Under the pieces are notes generated by a model, which searched no databases, had not been told where the DNA came from, and saw only the letters and a list, made by a program, of their open reading frames with translations. From contig JAGBBP010000004.1 in NCBI GenBank assembly GCA_017938405.1, positions 59,764-123,763 of the forward strand: a DNA stretch of 64,000 bases. The letters run 5' to 3'. The position numbers were made by a program, and so were the translations under genes. This DNA comes from Lachnospiraceae bacterium. Its GTDB lineage: Bacteria; Bacillota; Clostridia; Lachnospirales; Lachnospiraceae. Below are positions 52,470 to 62,100 of the stretch, piece after piece. The stretch's first letter is position 1; the number at the start of each line of letters is the position of its first letter.

Positions 52470-52898
52470 ATGGCAAAAAAGGTTACAGGTTACATTAAGT
52501 TACAGATTCCTGCCGGCAAGGCAACTCCGGCACCGCCGGTTGGACCGGCTCTCGGTCAGCACGGTGTAAATATCGTACAGTTTACGAAGGAATTCAACGC
52601 AAGAACCGCAGATCAGGGCGATATGATTATCCCGGTAGTTATTACCGTATATGCGGATAAGAGCTTCAGCTTCATTACGAAGACCCCGCCGGCTCCGGTT
52701 CTGTTAAAGAAGGCTTGCAAGCTTCAGAAGGCTTCTTCTACCCCGAATAAGACGAAGGTAGCTACCATTAAGAGAAGCGAAGTACAGAAGATTGCAGAGC
52801 TTAAGATGCCTGACTTAAATGCGGCTAGTATTGATGCTGCTATCAGCATGATTTCCGGTACCGCAAGAAGCATGGGTATCACCGTAGTTGATGACTAA
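52470..52898 (+). CDS. rplK: 50S ribosomal protein L11
   Basis: 142 residues. [20 protein letters not shown] at the start and [17 protein letters not shown] (about 24-40) are diagnostic; the C-terminal rRNA-binding domain follows. Forms the GTPase stalk base on 23S rRNA. ATG at 52470 has TTTAGGAGG upstream; the frame extends further up with no second site. Confidence 0.98.
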   Translation: MAKKVTGYIKLQIPAGKATPAPPVGPALGQHGVNIVQFTKEFNARTADQGDMIIPVVITVYADKSFSFITKTPPAPVLLKKACKLQKASSTPNKTKVATIKRSEVQKIAELKMPDLNAASIDAAISMISGTARSMGITVVDD

Positions 52899-52944
52899 GT
52901 CCCGTTAGGGTGCGGATATCAGTATCCGCAGATTGTAAGATGAT

Positions 52945-53059
52945 GTGGGAGGAATTTCTCATATAGGATGCAAGCGAGTTCGTATAGAGAGCTGACATAA
53001 AACCTATACAAAAACAGGTTGTATCAAAGTATATGAGTACCTCATTCCGCAAATACCAC
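52945..53059 (+). promoter_or_regulatory. leader motif before rplA
   Basis: GTGGGAGGAAT (52945), a local hairpin with TCTCATAT, and CCAC (53056) directly before AGGAGG; same layout as before rplK. Confidence 0.45.
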
Positions 53060-53074
53060 TAGGAGGTTAATACA

Positions 53075-53767
53075 ATGAAAAGAGGAAAGAAGTATACCGA
53101 TGCTGTGAAGGCTTTTGATAAGGCAGCACAGTACGATTCCAATGAAGCAATTGCTTTAGTAAAGAAGTCCGCTACCGCAAAGTTCGATGAGACCGTTGAG
53201 GCTCACATCAGACTCGGTGTAGACGGTCGTCACGCAGATCAGCAGGTACGTGGTGCAGTAGTTCTGCCGCACGGTACCGGTAAGACTGTAAGAGTATTAG
53301 TTTTCGCAAAGGGCGATAAGGCAAACGAGGCAGAGGCAGCAGGCGCTGATTACGTAGGAGCTGAGGACCTCATTCCGAAGATTCAGAATGACGGTTGGTT
53401 TGAGTTCGACGTAGTAGTAGCTACCCCGGACATGATGGGCGTTGTTGGTCGTCTCGGTCGTGTTCTCGGACCGAAGGGCTTAATGCCGAACCCGAAGGCT
53501 GGTACTGTTACCATGGATGTAACGAAGGCTGTTAACGACATCAAGGCAGGTAAGATTGAGTACCGTCTTGATAAGACCAATATCATTCACGTTCCGGTAG
53601 GTAAGGTTTCCTTCACCGAGGAACAGCTCGCAGACAACTTCCAGACGATTATGGGTGCAATCATTAAGGCAAAGCCGGCATCTGCGAAGGGTCAGTATTT
53701 AAAGAGTGTAACACTTGCGTCCACGATGGGCCCGGGTGTTAAGGTGAACACCGCAAAGTTAGGCTAA
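53075..53767 (+). CDS. rplA: 50S ribosomal protein L1
   Basis: 230 residues, normal length. [30 protein letters not shown] (about 43-72) and [18 protein letters not shown] (about 125-142) are conserved. It binds the L1 stalk of 23S rRNA and in many bacteria represses its own mRNA. AGGAGG lies before the ATG. A terminator and then element B3 follow, separating it from rplJ. Confidence 0.98.
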   Translation: MKRGKKYTDAVKAFDKAAQYDSNEAIALVKKSATAKFDETVEAHIRLGVDGRHADQQVRGAVVLPHGTGKTVRVLVFAKGDKANEAEAAGADYVGAEDLIPKIQNDGWFEFDVVVATPDMMGVVGRLGRVLGPKGLMPNPKAGTVTMDVTKAVNDIKAGKIEYRLDKTNIIHVPVGKVSFTEEQLADNFQTIMGAIIKAKPASAKGQYLKSVTLASTMGPGVKVNTAKLG

Positions 53768-53837
53768 CTTAGTTTTTTGATTAGGCATATCAAAAAAGTC
53801 CTTTAATGGTTGACACAAAATATATGTGTTAGTTCGG

Positions 53838-53874
53838 AACCGCCACAGTTGCTTCGCAACCGTGGCGGTTTTTT
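53838..53874 (+). terminator. terminator after rplA
   Basis: AACCGCCAC pairs with GTGGCGGTT around GTTGC-TTC-GCAAC, then TTTTTT. Confidence 0.92.
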
Positions 53875-53882
53875 CACGAGTG

Positions 53883-54181
53883 GAATTCGGGTGTCAAAGC
53901 ATAGGGAAAAGTCGTACCTTGCTCTCGCTGGGAGAAGGGGCTTGTCAGTGCTTCGGATGAAGTCTTTCTAATTACTCCGCTAAGTGTATAATCGAGTGAC
54001 GCAAGCGGTCTTATGCGGCATCCATGCCTTATGGCGACCTCGTTTGGACATCCTGTCCAAACGTTGCTGCATGGTGAGCGGAGTAATAAGAACGACTAAC
54101 ATCCTACGTCAAAATCCAAGCCCCCTTCTTCCGGCGAGAGCAAGGTGGTTACTTTCAGTAAGAGCTTTGACACCCGAATTC
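53883..54181 (+). repeat. hairpin element family B, copy 3
   Basis: Outer arms GAATTCGGGTGTCAAAG (53883) and CTTTGACACCCGAATTC (54165-54181) are perfect complements. Inner arms: ACCTTGCTCTCG with CGAGAGCAAGGT, and GGGGCTTG with CAAGCCCC. Head about 53955-54116 with the invariant block. The side hairpin reads GTTTGGAC/GTCCAAAC where copies 1, 2 and 4 have GC-rich pairs, a clear covariation. Confidence 0.9.
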
Positions 54182-54244
54182 TGTATGGAAAAATCCATAC
54201 GGGAGAATTGAAAAGATTATGTGTTCAAAAAATGAAAAAAGTTG

Positions 54245-54273
54245 TTGACAACCCAATAATTCTATGGTATAGT
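54245..54273 (+). promoter_or_regulatory. promoter of the rplJ-rplL transcript
   Basis: TTGACA, 17-bp spacer, TATAGT; starts transcription just before the L10 leader. Confidence 0.88.
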
Positions 54274-54279
54274 ATCTGA

Positions 54280-54413
54280 TGGACTGTGGCAAAACCGCAG
54301 TTTAACCGAAGACAGCAGGTGCCGGAGATACCGGCGTAAGAGAAACCGCCTGCCGAGGAATCAAGCGATTATGATTAGTTTGACTCTTTGCGTCTTCGCA
54401 AGGAGTTTTTTTA
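54280..54413 (+). ncRNA. L10 (rplJ) leader with attenuator
   Basis: Structured leader with GCAGGTGCCGGAGATACCGGCGT (split stem) and CGCCTGC. It ends in an intrinsic terminator GACTCTTTGC-GCAAGGAGT plus seven T (54381-54412). L10/L12 binding to this leader controls the operon in Firmicutes. Confidence 0.88.
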
Positions 54414-54482
54414 ATACATTTTCATCGCTTTACCTTGGTCTTTGGATTCCGGCGTAAGCCGTATTCTATAAGGAGGTAAAAA

Positions 54483-54977
54483 ATGGCAAAGGTTGAAATC
54501 AAGAAGCCGATCGTAGACGAAATTAAGGGCTACGTAGAGAAGGCCGGTGCAGCGGTATTAGTTGATTACCGTGGTCTTACCGTAGAGGAAGACACCGCAC
54601 TTCGTAAGGCATTAAGAGAGGCCGGTGTTGTATACAAGGTATACAAGAACACATACCTCAACTTCGCATTCGAAGGCACCGAGTTCGCTGAACTTGCAAA
54701 GCATTTGGAAGGACCGACCGCAGTTGCTTTCGGTATCGAAGATGCAGTGGCTCCGGCAAGAATTCTTGCTGAGTTCGCAAAGAAGGCTCCGAAGCTCGAG
54801 TTCAAGGGCGGTGTTGTAGAAGGCGTTTACTACGATGTAGCAGGTCTTCAGAAGGTTGCTACCATCCCGTCCAGAGACGTACTTATTTCCAAGCTTCTGG
54901 GCAGCATGAAGTCCCCGATCTCCAACATGGCAAGAGTGCTCAAGCAGATTGCAGAGAAGAACGGCGAGGCAGCATAA
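54483..54977 (+). CDS. rplJ: 50S ribosomal protein L10
   Basis: 164 residues. KGYVEKAGAAVLVDYRGLTVEEDTALRKALREAGVVYKVYKNTY (about 15-58) is diagnostic; the C-terminal helix binds L7/L12 dimers. GGAGG precedes the ATG. Its own leader and promoter lie upstream, so it is uncoupled from rplA. Confidence 0.98.
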   Translation: MAKVEIKKPIVDEIKGYVEKAGAAVLVDYRGLTVEEDTALRKALREAGVVYKVYKNTYLNFAFEGTEFAELAKHLEGPTAVAFGIEDAVAPARILAEFAKKAPKLEFKGGVVEGVYYDVAGLQKVATIPSRDVLISKLLGSMKSPISNMARVLKQIAEKNGEAA

Positions 54978-55106
54978 TGCAGCGTAAGGGTATTGCCCCG
55001 GTCGCAAAGACAAGTGCAATCGTACCTGCGGCGTAACGCAGACAAAAGATGCGGCCAAGCCGCAATACACAATAACTATTTATCATTTCAATGGAGGTAA
55101 TGTAAA

Positions 55107-55472
55107 ATGACGACTCAGGAATTTATCGATGCTATTAAGAGCATGACCGTATTAGAGTTAAACGATTTAGTAAAGGCTTGCGAGGAAGAGTTTGGTGTTT
55201 CCGCAGCAGCAGGCGTAGCAGTTGTAGCAGCTGGTCCGGCTGCAGCAGCAGAGGAAGAGAAGACCGAGTTCAACGTAGAGCTTACTGAGGCTGGCGCTGA
55301 GAAGGTTAAGGTTATCAAGGTTGTTCGTGAAATCACCGGCCTTGGCTTAAAGGAAGCTAAGGATCTTGTAGAGGGCGCTCCGAAGGTAGTTAAGGAAGGC
55401 GCTTCCAAGGTAGAGGCTGAGGACATCAAGAAGAAGCTTGAAGAAGTTGGCGCAAAGGTTACCTTAAAGTAA
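55107..55472 (+). CDS. rplL: 50S ribosomal protein L7/L12
   Basis: 121 residues. N-terminal dimerisation helices, an Ala-rich hinge (about 33-53) and the C-terminal factor-binding domain [31 protein letters not shown] before the ATG. Terminator and element B4 follow; rpoB is not next, unlike in most bacteria. Confidence 0.98.
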   Translation: MTTQEFIDAIKSMTVLELNDLVKACEEEFGVSAAAGVAVVAAGPAAAAEEEKTEFNVELTEAGAEKVKVIKVVREITGLGLKEAKDLVEGAPKVVKEGASKVEAEDIKKKLEEVGAKVTLK

Positions 55473-55487
55473 GAATTGCAAACCAGA

Positions 55488-55517
55488 ACCCGTCGGGAAA
55501 CCGGCGGGTTTTCTTTA
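55488..55517 (+). terminator. terminator after rplL
   Basis: AACCCG-CGG pairs with CCG-CGGGTT, followed by TTCTTT. Confidence 0.85.
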
Positions 55518-55522
55518 TATGG

Positions 55523-55822
55523 GGATTCGAGTGTCAAAGGGACTGTGTAAGTATCAGAACCACCTCATGGAATAAAACCGATTTGTCATGGGCTTCGGAT
55601 GAAGTCTTTCTAATTACTCCAGAAAGTGTATTATAAAGTAACGCAATCGGTCTTATGCGGCATCCATGCCTTATGGCGACCTCACCCGGACGTCCTGTCC
55701 GGGCGTTGCTGTATTATGAACGGAGTAATAAGAATGACTAACATCCTACGCATAATTCCAAATCAATTTTATTCCACGAGGCGGTTCTTGACTGTTTCAA
55801 AGAGTTTTTTGACACTCGAATC
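55523..55822 (+). repeat. hairpin element family B, copy 4
   Basis: Outer arms GGATTCGAGTGTCAAA (55523) and TTTGACACTCGAATCC (55807-55822). Inner arms: GAACCACCTCATGGAATAAA with its partner near 55771-55793. Head about 55596-55757 with the invariant block and side hairpin CCCGGAC/GTCCGGG. Its outer arm matches that of copy 3 except for one compensated pair (CGGGTG/CACCCG versus CGAGTG/CACTCG). Confidence 0.9.
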
Positions 55823-55948
55823 CTTTGCATGAAAAGGACTCCGGTTTCCCAACTGGTCTGATTTGGCAAAGAACTGGCGAGGAGAGGAGAATAGAGACTT
55901 GACTGTCCGAAATGGTCGTGTTAATTTGGTATAAAAGGGGGTGTTTTT

Positions 55949-56551
55949 ATTTCAGCTTATCAGAGAATTATTTGGTTTCATAATAGAGTTGCAGAGAATG
56001 CATATCCGAATGCCGTAGCTTTGGCGAAGCGGTTTGAAATTTCGAGCCGACAGGCGCAGCGGGATATTGAGTATATGAGAGATTCCATGAATGCACCTTT
56101 GGAGTATTGTGCGAAGGAGCGGGGATATCGGTATGAGAAGGAGTATGTGTTGCCGAGCTTTTTCTTGTCGGAAAGCGAGAGGGAGACGGTACGGTTGCTG
56201 GCAAAGCAGAGTAAGGAATTAAGTTCTTTCGGGTACGGAAAGTATCAGGGGCAGGCTGAGATTTTGTCCAAGATATCAGAGAAATCGGGGGACGGTGAGG
56301 ACAATGGCAGTATGACAAGGGAGCCGTATTTCGCGGAAATCGAGATGCTGGGAGGAAGAACATCTGTGGGACCTTTGGAGTATTTTCTTTGCGGGAAAGC
56401 GGAGGGGCAGACCTATACCTATGCGTTTTTTGACCCGGATGTTTTTATCAGTGTTTTGATTGCCGGTGGTCTGGAGTTTCGGATTATAAAGCCGAATTGG
56501 CTGCGGGAGCATATGAAGGAAAGACTTTCAAAGCTTTTGAAATTGCTATGA
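55949..56551 (+). CDS. YafY-like HTH regulator with shortened WYL region; probable ATT start
   Basis: 200 residues if begun at ATT 55949. Residues 1-60 (SAYQRIIWFHNRV, YPNAVALAKRFEISSRQAQR, DIEYMRDSMNAPLEY) are the HTH_11-type domain of YafY/DeoR-like regulators. The middle resembles the start of the WYL part, and the end (FISVLIAGGLEFRIIKPNWL) resembles the WCX extension, with most of the WYL core missing. The first ordinary start in frame, TTG at 56021, would cut the helix-turn-helix in half and lacks a ribosome site. AAAGGGGG lies 8 nt before ATT. The stop overlaps a 7-3-7 inverted repeat. Confidence 0.68.
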   Translation: MSAYQRIIWFHNRVAENAYPNAVALAKRFEISSRQAQRDIEYMRDSMNAPLEYCAKERGYRYEKEYVLPSFFLSESERETVRLLAKQSKELSSFGYGKYQGQAEILSKISEKSGDGEDNGSMTREPYFAEIEMLGGRTSVGPLEYFLCGKAEGQTYTYAFFDPDVFISVLIAGGLEFRIIKPNWLREHMKERLSKLLKLL

Positions 56552-56564
56552 CATCATATGTCAT
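56548..56564. promoter_or_regulatory. inverted repeat, likely operator of the adjacent regulator
   Basis: ATGACAT-CAT-ATGTCAT, located between the YafY-like gene and its downstream partner. Confidence 0.55.
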
Positions 56565-56609
56565 ACCTCCTGTGAGATAATAGGGATATAAAAAAAGGAG
56601 GAGTTTGCT

Positions 56610-57599
56610 ATGGCAAAGAAGAAATTGGACATTGAGGTGTTTTCTGCATGGAATACCTATGCAATCAGTATGATGAGTGTACTGGAGCATTGTGGGATGT
56701 GGAACAAGGAGGATACGTTTCAGAAGTTTTTAAGTGTAACGGGAATTGCCTCCCGGTTTTGTGTGGATGCAAATTGCAGTTCGCTGCCGGTGACGGATTA
56801 TGACTGGATGGAAGACCACGCTTGTTTTATGGAACGAATCGGTGTGCGGACAAAGAAGTATTATGCTGCACCGGGAGCGGAAGAGTATTCTGCGGTGCAG
56901 GAGGAAGCCGTTGTGGCAATCAAGGAAGGAATTGAAGCCGGAAGGGCGTGCGTTACATGGGGAATCGATACCGGAGAGTTCGGCGTGATTTATGGGTACG
57001 ATGATGAGGACAAGGTTTTCTTCCCGAAGGGAATCGGAAGTCGGAATACGAATACAAGCATGCCGGTTTTATACAGTAATTTAGGTAAAACCTTTGAATG
57101 GGCACCGGTGTTATACTGTGAGATTCCGGAAGAGGTACGGGAAGTGGATTGGAATCAAGCCTATGAAGAGGCGCTTCATTTGTATATAGAGGGAATGCAG
57201 ACATCCCGTGATGATTCCGGACGTACCTATGGTTTTGGGGTATATGATGTAATTGCAGATGCTGTACGCGAAGATAGATTGGATTCTTTTGGATTTAAAT
57301 ATTGTATTGGAATCTTTTATGAGCGGAAGGATGCATTATTACTGTATCTGGAAGAGATACAGAAGGAGCAGCAGAGCGGAGCGTTGGCACAGTTGATAGA
57401 TTCGTTCCGGACAACGGTTGATTTATATCGTAGGTTGATGTTTGAAATACTCGGAGGAGGAACCGAAGGATGGAATACCTTGTTTGAGCCGGTGGATAAG
57501 CAGTGTTATCCGGAGATAATTAAGATAATGCAGGAGCTAAAAGCAAGTGAAGAGAAGAATGTGGAGTTTACAAAATGTGTAATAGAGAAGATGATATAA
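56610..57599 (+). CDS. unknown protein, possibly C39/BtrH-like N-terminus
   Basis: 329 residues. AAAGGAGG precedes the ATG. The first 190 residues (SAWNTYAISMMSVLEHCGMW, then GVIYGYDDEDKVFFPKG) recall the BtrH/papain-like fold but without a firm catalytic set. The C-terminal half is helical. No signal or membrane segment. It lies 58 bp after the YafY-like regulator with a palindrome between, so its expression is probably controlled by that protein. I do not recognise a defined family. Confidence 0.72.
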   Translation: MAKKKLDIEVFSAWNTYAISMMSVLEHCGMWNKEDTFQKFLSVTGIASRFCVDANCSSLPVTDYDWMEDHACFMERIGVRTKKYYAAPGAEEYSAVQEEAVVAIKEGIEAGRACVTWGIDTGEFGVIYGYDDEDKVFFPKGIGSRNTNTSMPVLYSNLGKTFEWAPVLYCEIPEEVREVDWNQAYEEALHLYIEGMQTSRDDSGRTYGFGVYDVIADAVREDRLDSFGFKYCIGIFYERKDALLLYLEEIQKEQQSGALAQLIDSFRTTVDLYRRLMFEILGGGTEGWNTLFEPVDKQCYPEIIKIMQELKASEEKNVEFTKCVIEKMI

Positions 57600-57940
57600 A
57601 CTAAGAGTGATAGGCGATTAAAGAGAGAAAGGGAACAGCTTGAAAAATGTTTGGGCAGTTCTCTTTTTGATTATCCGATAGCGTTCAGATACATTGAGCG
57701 CGAAAAAGCTTGTTATTCTGTTTAAACCGTGTTATACTATTCTATGACAGAATATGACTTTTACATATTTTATACAATGTAAGGTGCTATCCTGTGTCTG
57801 TTGTCTTATTTCCGGTGGTTTCGCACCGTAGTTTCCATTTAAGAGAAGGGGAAGATTACCACCTGACAAATCTTCGCAAGCCGGGAAATGTAACCTTTTC
57901 AAAATGCTCTTATAATAGGCTTCAACAGGAGGATAAAAGT
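57600..57940 (+). other. intergenic region before the AraC-type gene
   Basis: Holds an imperfect terminator hairpin with TTTTT (about 57630-57667) and a promoter (57710-57738). A second -10-like TATAAT lies at 57910. The frame open from 57794 shows no ribosome site or family similarity and is not called. Confidence 0.6.
57710..57738 (+). promoter_or_regulatory. promoter upstream of the AraC-type gene
   Basis: TTGTTA, 17-bp spacer, TATACT; would give a 200-nt leader. Confidence 0.6.
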
Positions 57941-58831
57941 ATGGAGTGGATCGCAGCAATGCAACAGGCAATTTCGTATATGGAAGAGCATCTTTTGGAG
58001 GAAATCAACTATGAGGACGTAGCGAAGCAGGTGCACACGTCAAGCTACGAGTTTCATAGGGCGTTCAGTTTCCTGACTGGGATGACGGCCAATGCCTATA
58101 TCCGGAACCGCAGGCTGTCTTTGGCGGGCAGGGAGATTGTAGAGACCGATGCGAAGGTTACAGACATTGCCCTGAAGTATGGGTATGATACACCGGAGAG
58201 TTTTACAAAGGCGTTTACACGGTTTCACGGAGTTGCGCCGAAGTTTGCCAGAGAAGAGTCTGCTAAGCTCGTGCTTTTTAATCCGCTTGTCATCAAAATA
58301 ACTGTGGAAGGCGGTAAGAGTATGGATTACAGAATTGTGCAGACAGAGGAAAAGAAGTTTATTGCAGTGGTGAGAAGTTTTTCGAATGAAATCATCAACG
58401 ACGAGGACAATCACGAGATTCCGGATTTTTGGGAAGAGTGTAATGAGAAGAATTTGTTAGGGGCGATTTATAATCTGCGTCCGGAAGGAAAGCGTGACTT
58501 GTACGGGTTATGTTCTCCGAAGAAAGAAGGAGAGGATACGTTTGAATACGGAATCGGTCTCTTGATTGATGAAGATACGGCAGAATTTGATTTTGCAGAA
58601 AAGGAAAAAGCAGGGTATCGTATCTGGGATGTGAAACCGGGAACTTATGTTGTGTTTGACTGCATTGGCGAGGATGGGGATTGCATCGGTGATACCTGGG
58701 CGAAGTTCTACAAAGAGTTCCTGCCGCAGATGGGATACGAAGCAACAGAAGAAACTGATTATGAAATCTATTTTGAAAAGGGAAGAAGCGGAGTGTTCTG
58801 TGAGCTGTGGATTCCGGTAAAGAAGAAATAG
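57941..58831 (+). CDS. AraC-family regulator with GyrI-like effector domain
   Basis: 296 residues. N-terminal AraC helix-turn-helix pair (about 5-105; INYEDVAKQVHTSSYEFHRAFSFLTGMT and VTDIALKYGYDTPESFTKAFTRFHGVAP). A GyrI-like/SOUL-type small-molecule domain follows (about 125-296; MDYRIVQTEEKKFIAVV to YEIYFEKGRSGVFCELWIPVKK). This order is typical of Rob/MarA-like drug-sensing activators in Firmicutes. AGGAGG lies 8 nt before the ATG at 57941. Target genes unknown; it stands just before rpoB. Confidence 0.92.
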   Translation: MEWIAAMQQAISYMEEHLLEEINYEDVAKQVHTSSYEFHRAFSFLTGMTANAYIRNRRLSLAGREIVETDAKVTDIALKYGYDTPESFTKAFTRFHGVAPKFAREESAKLVLFNPLVIKITVEGGKSMDYRIVQTEEKKFIAVVRSFSNEIINDEDNHEIPDFWEECNEKNLLGAIYNLRPEGKRDLYGLCSPKKEGEDTFEYGIGLLIDEDTAEFDFAEKEKAGYRIWDVKPGTYVVFDCIGEDGDCIGDTWAKFYKEFLPQMGYEATEETDYEIYFEKGRSGVFCELWIPVKKK

Positions 58832-58853
58832 CAGAGTATAGGTGATTTCAAAG

Positions 58854-58892
58854 AAGCCTGTCGCATTTTGCGGCAGGCTTTGTCTTATTTTA
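58854..58892 (+). terminator. terminator after AraC-type gene
   Basis: AAGCCTGTCGC pairs with GCGGCAGGCTT, then TGTCTTATTTT. Confidence 0.9.
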
Positions 58893-58956
58893 TAAGAAGG
58901 AATAATTTGTCTGAATAAATGTGTTTTTTTGAAATAAAAAAAGTTGTCTCAATAAC

Positions 58957-58985
58957 TTGACAACTTGACATAATTGTGTTATCAT
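58957..58985 (+). promoter_or_regulatory. promoter of rpoBC
   Basis: TTGACA, 17-bp spacer, TATCAT, with a leader of about 110 nt; rpoB therefore has its own promoter. Confidence 0.88.
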
Positions 58986-59102
58986 GAAAAATGCACTATT
59001 GTGGTGTGGTGTGCCCATACAAATACATTATAGCACATCCTGACGGAAAAGAAAAGAGTTTTTTTCCTCAGACTAAAATAAATTCAAGGGGTGAAATTCT
59101 TC

Positions 59103-62100
59103 ATGGAAAAGAACAGAATTAAGCCGATGCAGGTAGGCAAAGGTGTCCGCATGAGCTTCTCCAAGCAGAAGGAAGTGCTTGAGATGCCGAACCTCATTGA
59201 GGTACAGAAGGACTCTTATCGCTGGTTTTTGGAAGAAGGTTTGGATGAAGTATTCAGAGATATTTCTCCGATTTCCGATTACAGTGACCAGTTGAGTCTT
59301 GAGTTTGTGAGCTTTCAGCTTTGTGAAGATGATGTAAAGTACAGCATCGAAGAGTGCAAAGAGCGTGACGCTACCTATGCAGCACCGTTAAAGGTAAGAG
59401 TAAGACTCCATAATAAAGAGACGGATGGTAGTCTGGACCCTGAAATCAAGGAGCATGACATCTTTATGGGTGATTTGCCGTTGATGACAGAGACCGGTAC
59501 CTTCGTGATTAACGGTGCGGAACGTGTTATCGTTAGCCAGTTGGTTCGTTCCCCAGGAATTTATTACGCAATCGGTCACGATAAGATCGGAAAGACCCTG
59601 TATTCCAGTACGGTAATTCCGAACCGTGGTGCATGGTTGGAGTATGAAACCGACTCCAATGATGTTTTTTACGTGCGCGTAGACAGAAATCGTAAGGTGC
59701 CGATTACGGTATTGATTCGTGCCCTTGGTGTGGGCTCCAATACCGAGATTCTTGAAATGTTCGGTGATGAGCCGAAGATTCATGCAAGTATTGCAAAGGA
59801 CCCGTCCGAGAATTATACGGATGGTTTATTAGAGTTATATAAGAAGCTTCGTCCGGGCGAGCCGCTTTCCGTAGAGAGTGCAGAGCCGCTGATTAACGGT
59901 ATGTTCTTTGATGCAAGACGTTATGACCTTGCAAAGGTAGGCCGTTATAAGTTCAATAAGAAGCTTGCGTTTAAGAACCGTATTGTAGGATATGCCCTTG
60001 CGGAGAGCGTAACGGATCCGTTGACCGGTGAGATTTACGAGGCCGGTACCCTGATTACGGAAGAGCTTGCGGTTAGTCTTCAGAATGCGGCTGTTGCAAG
60101 CGTTATGGTACAGACGGAAGAGAAGAATGTTAAGGTGCTTTCCAACCTTATGGTTGATTTGAATGCTTATGTGGATTGCGATAAGGCTGCGCTCGGTATT
60201 ACGGAAGAGGTTTACTATCCGGTATTGAAGCAGTTGATGGCAGATTTCTCCGGAGAGGAATTATTGGAAGAAATTAAGCGCAGCGTAAATGAGCTCATTC
60301 CGAAGCACATTACCAAGGAAGATATTTTTGCTTCCATTAACTATAACATCCACTTAGAGTACGGCATCGGTAATTCCGATGATATCGACCATCTCGGAAA
60401 CCGTCGTATCCGTGCGGTAGGTGAGTTGTTACAGAACCAGTACCGTATCGGTTTGTCCCGTATGGAGCGTGTGGTTCGTGAGCGTATGTCTACCCAGGAC
60501 TTAGAGAGCATCAGCCCGCAGTCCTTAATCAATATTAAGCCGGTAACCGCAGCGGTGAAGGAGTTCTTCGGAAGCTCCCAGTTGTCCCAGTTCATGGATC
60601 AGCACAACCCGCTCGGTGAGCTTACCCACAAGCGTCGTCTTTCCGCATTGGGTCCGGGTGGTCTTTCCAGAGACCGTGCAGGTTTCGAAGTTCGAGACGT
60701 ACACTATTCCCACTACGGTAGAATGTGTCCGATTGAGACCCCGGAAGGTCCGAACATCGGTCTTATTAACTCCTTAGCATCCTACGCTCGTATCAATGAG
60801 TACGGCTTTGTAGAGGCTCCGTATCGTAAGCTTGACAAGTCCGACCCGAAGAACCCGCGTGTAACGGATGAGGTGGTTTACCTGACCGCAGACGAGGAAG
60901 ATAAGTATGTGGTTGCACAGGCAAATGAGCCGCTGGATGAGAACGGTTACTTTGTAAATGCAAATGTTTCCGGTCGTTATAAAGAAGAAACCTCTCTCTT
61001 CGAAAAGAAGAAGATTGATTTGATGGACGTATCCCCGAAGATGGTATTCTCCGTGGCTACGGCAATGATTCCGTTCCTTGAGAATGACGATGCAAACCGT
61101 GCACTCATGGGTTCCAACATGCAGCGTCAGGCAGTGCCGCTTCTTATGACGGAAGCTCCGGTTGTGGGTACCGGTATGGAAATGAAGACCGCAATCGACT
61201 CCGGTGTTTGTGTGGTTGCAAAGAATGCAGGTGTGGTTGAGCGTGCCGCTTCCGCCGAGATTATCATTAAGACCGATGACGGTTCCAAGGATACCTATAA
61301 GTTGGCGAAGTTCACCAGAAGTAACCAGGGTACCTGTATCAACCAGAGACCGATTGTTACGAAGGGTGAAAGAGTCGAGGCCGGTCAGGTAATCGCAGAC
61401 GGTCCGTCCACTGCGGGCGGTGAGCTTGCACTCGGTAAGAACCCGTTAATCGGTTTCATGACCTGGGAAGGTTACAACTACGAGGATGCGGTTCTTTTAA
61501 GTGAAAGATTGGTTCAGGAAGATGTATATACTTCCGTTCATATTGAAGAGTACGAAATCGAAGCACGTGATACGAAGTTAGGACCGGAAGAAATCACCCG
61601 TGATGTTCCGGGCGTTAACGAAGAAAAAGCGTTAAAGGATTTGGATGAACGCGGTATTATCCGTATCGGTGCAGAGGTTCGTGCAGAGGATATTTTGGTT
61701 GGTAAGGTTACCCCGAAGGGCGAGACCGAGCTTACCGCAGAAGAAAGACTTCTCCGTGCAATCTTCGGTGAGAAGGCAAGAGAAGTAAGAGATACCTCCC
61801 TCCGTGTTCCGCACGGTGAGTACGGTATCATCGTAGACGCAAAGGTATTTACCAGAGAAAACGGCGATGAGCTTCCTCCGGGAGTAAATCAGACCGTACG
61901 TGTCTACATTGCGCAGAAGAGAAAGATTCAGGTCGGCGATAAGATGGCAGGTCGTCACGGTAACAAGGGTGTCGTTTCCCGCGTGCTTCCGGTAGAAGAT
62001 ATGCCGTTCCTTCCGAACGGTCGTCCGCTTGATATCGTATTGAACCCTCTGGGCGTGCCGTCCCGAATGAACATCGGTCAGGTACTTGAGATTCACCTTT

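Noticed and set aside
53984..54211. Open frame of 75 codons
   Set aside because: It lies inside the structured head and right arm of element B3. A similar frame occurs in B4 (55626-55832) only because the head is repeated; there is no ribosome site or protein-like composition.
57794..57940. 49-codon N-terminal extension of the AraC-type gene
   Set aside because: No ribosome site and no similarity; AGGAGG before the ATG at 57941 fixes the start.
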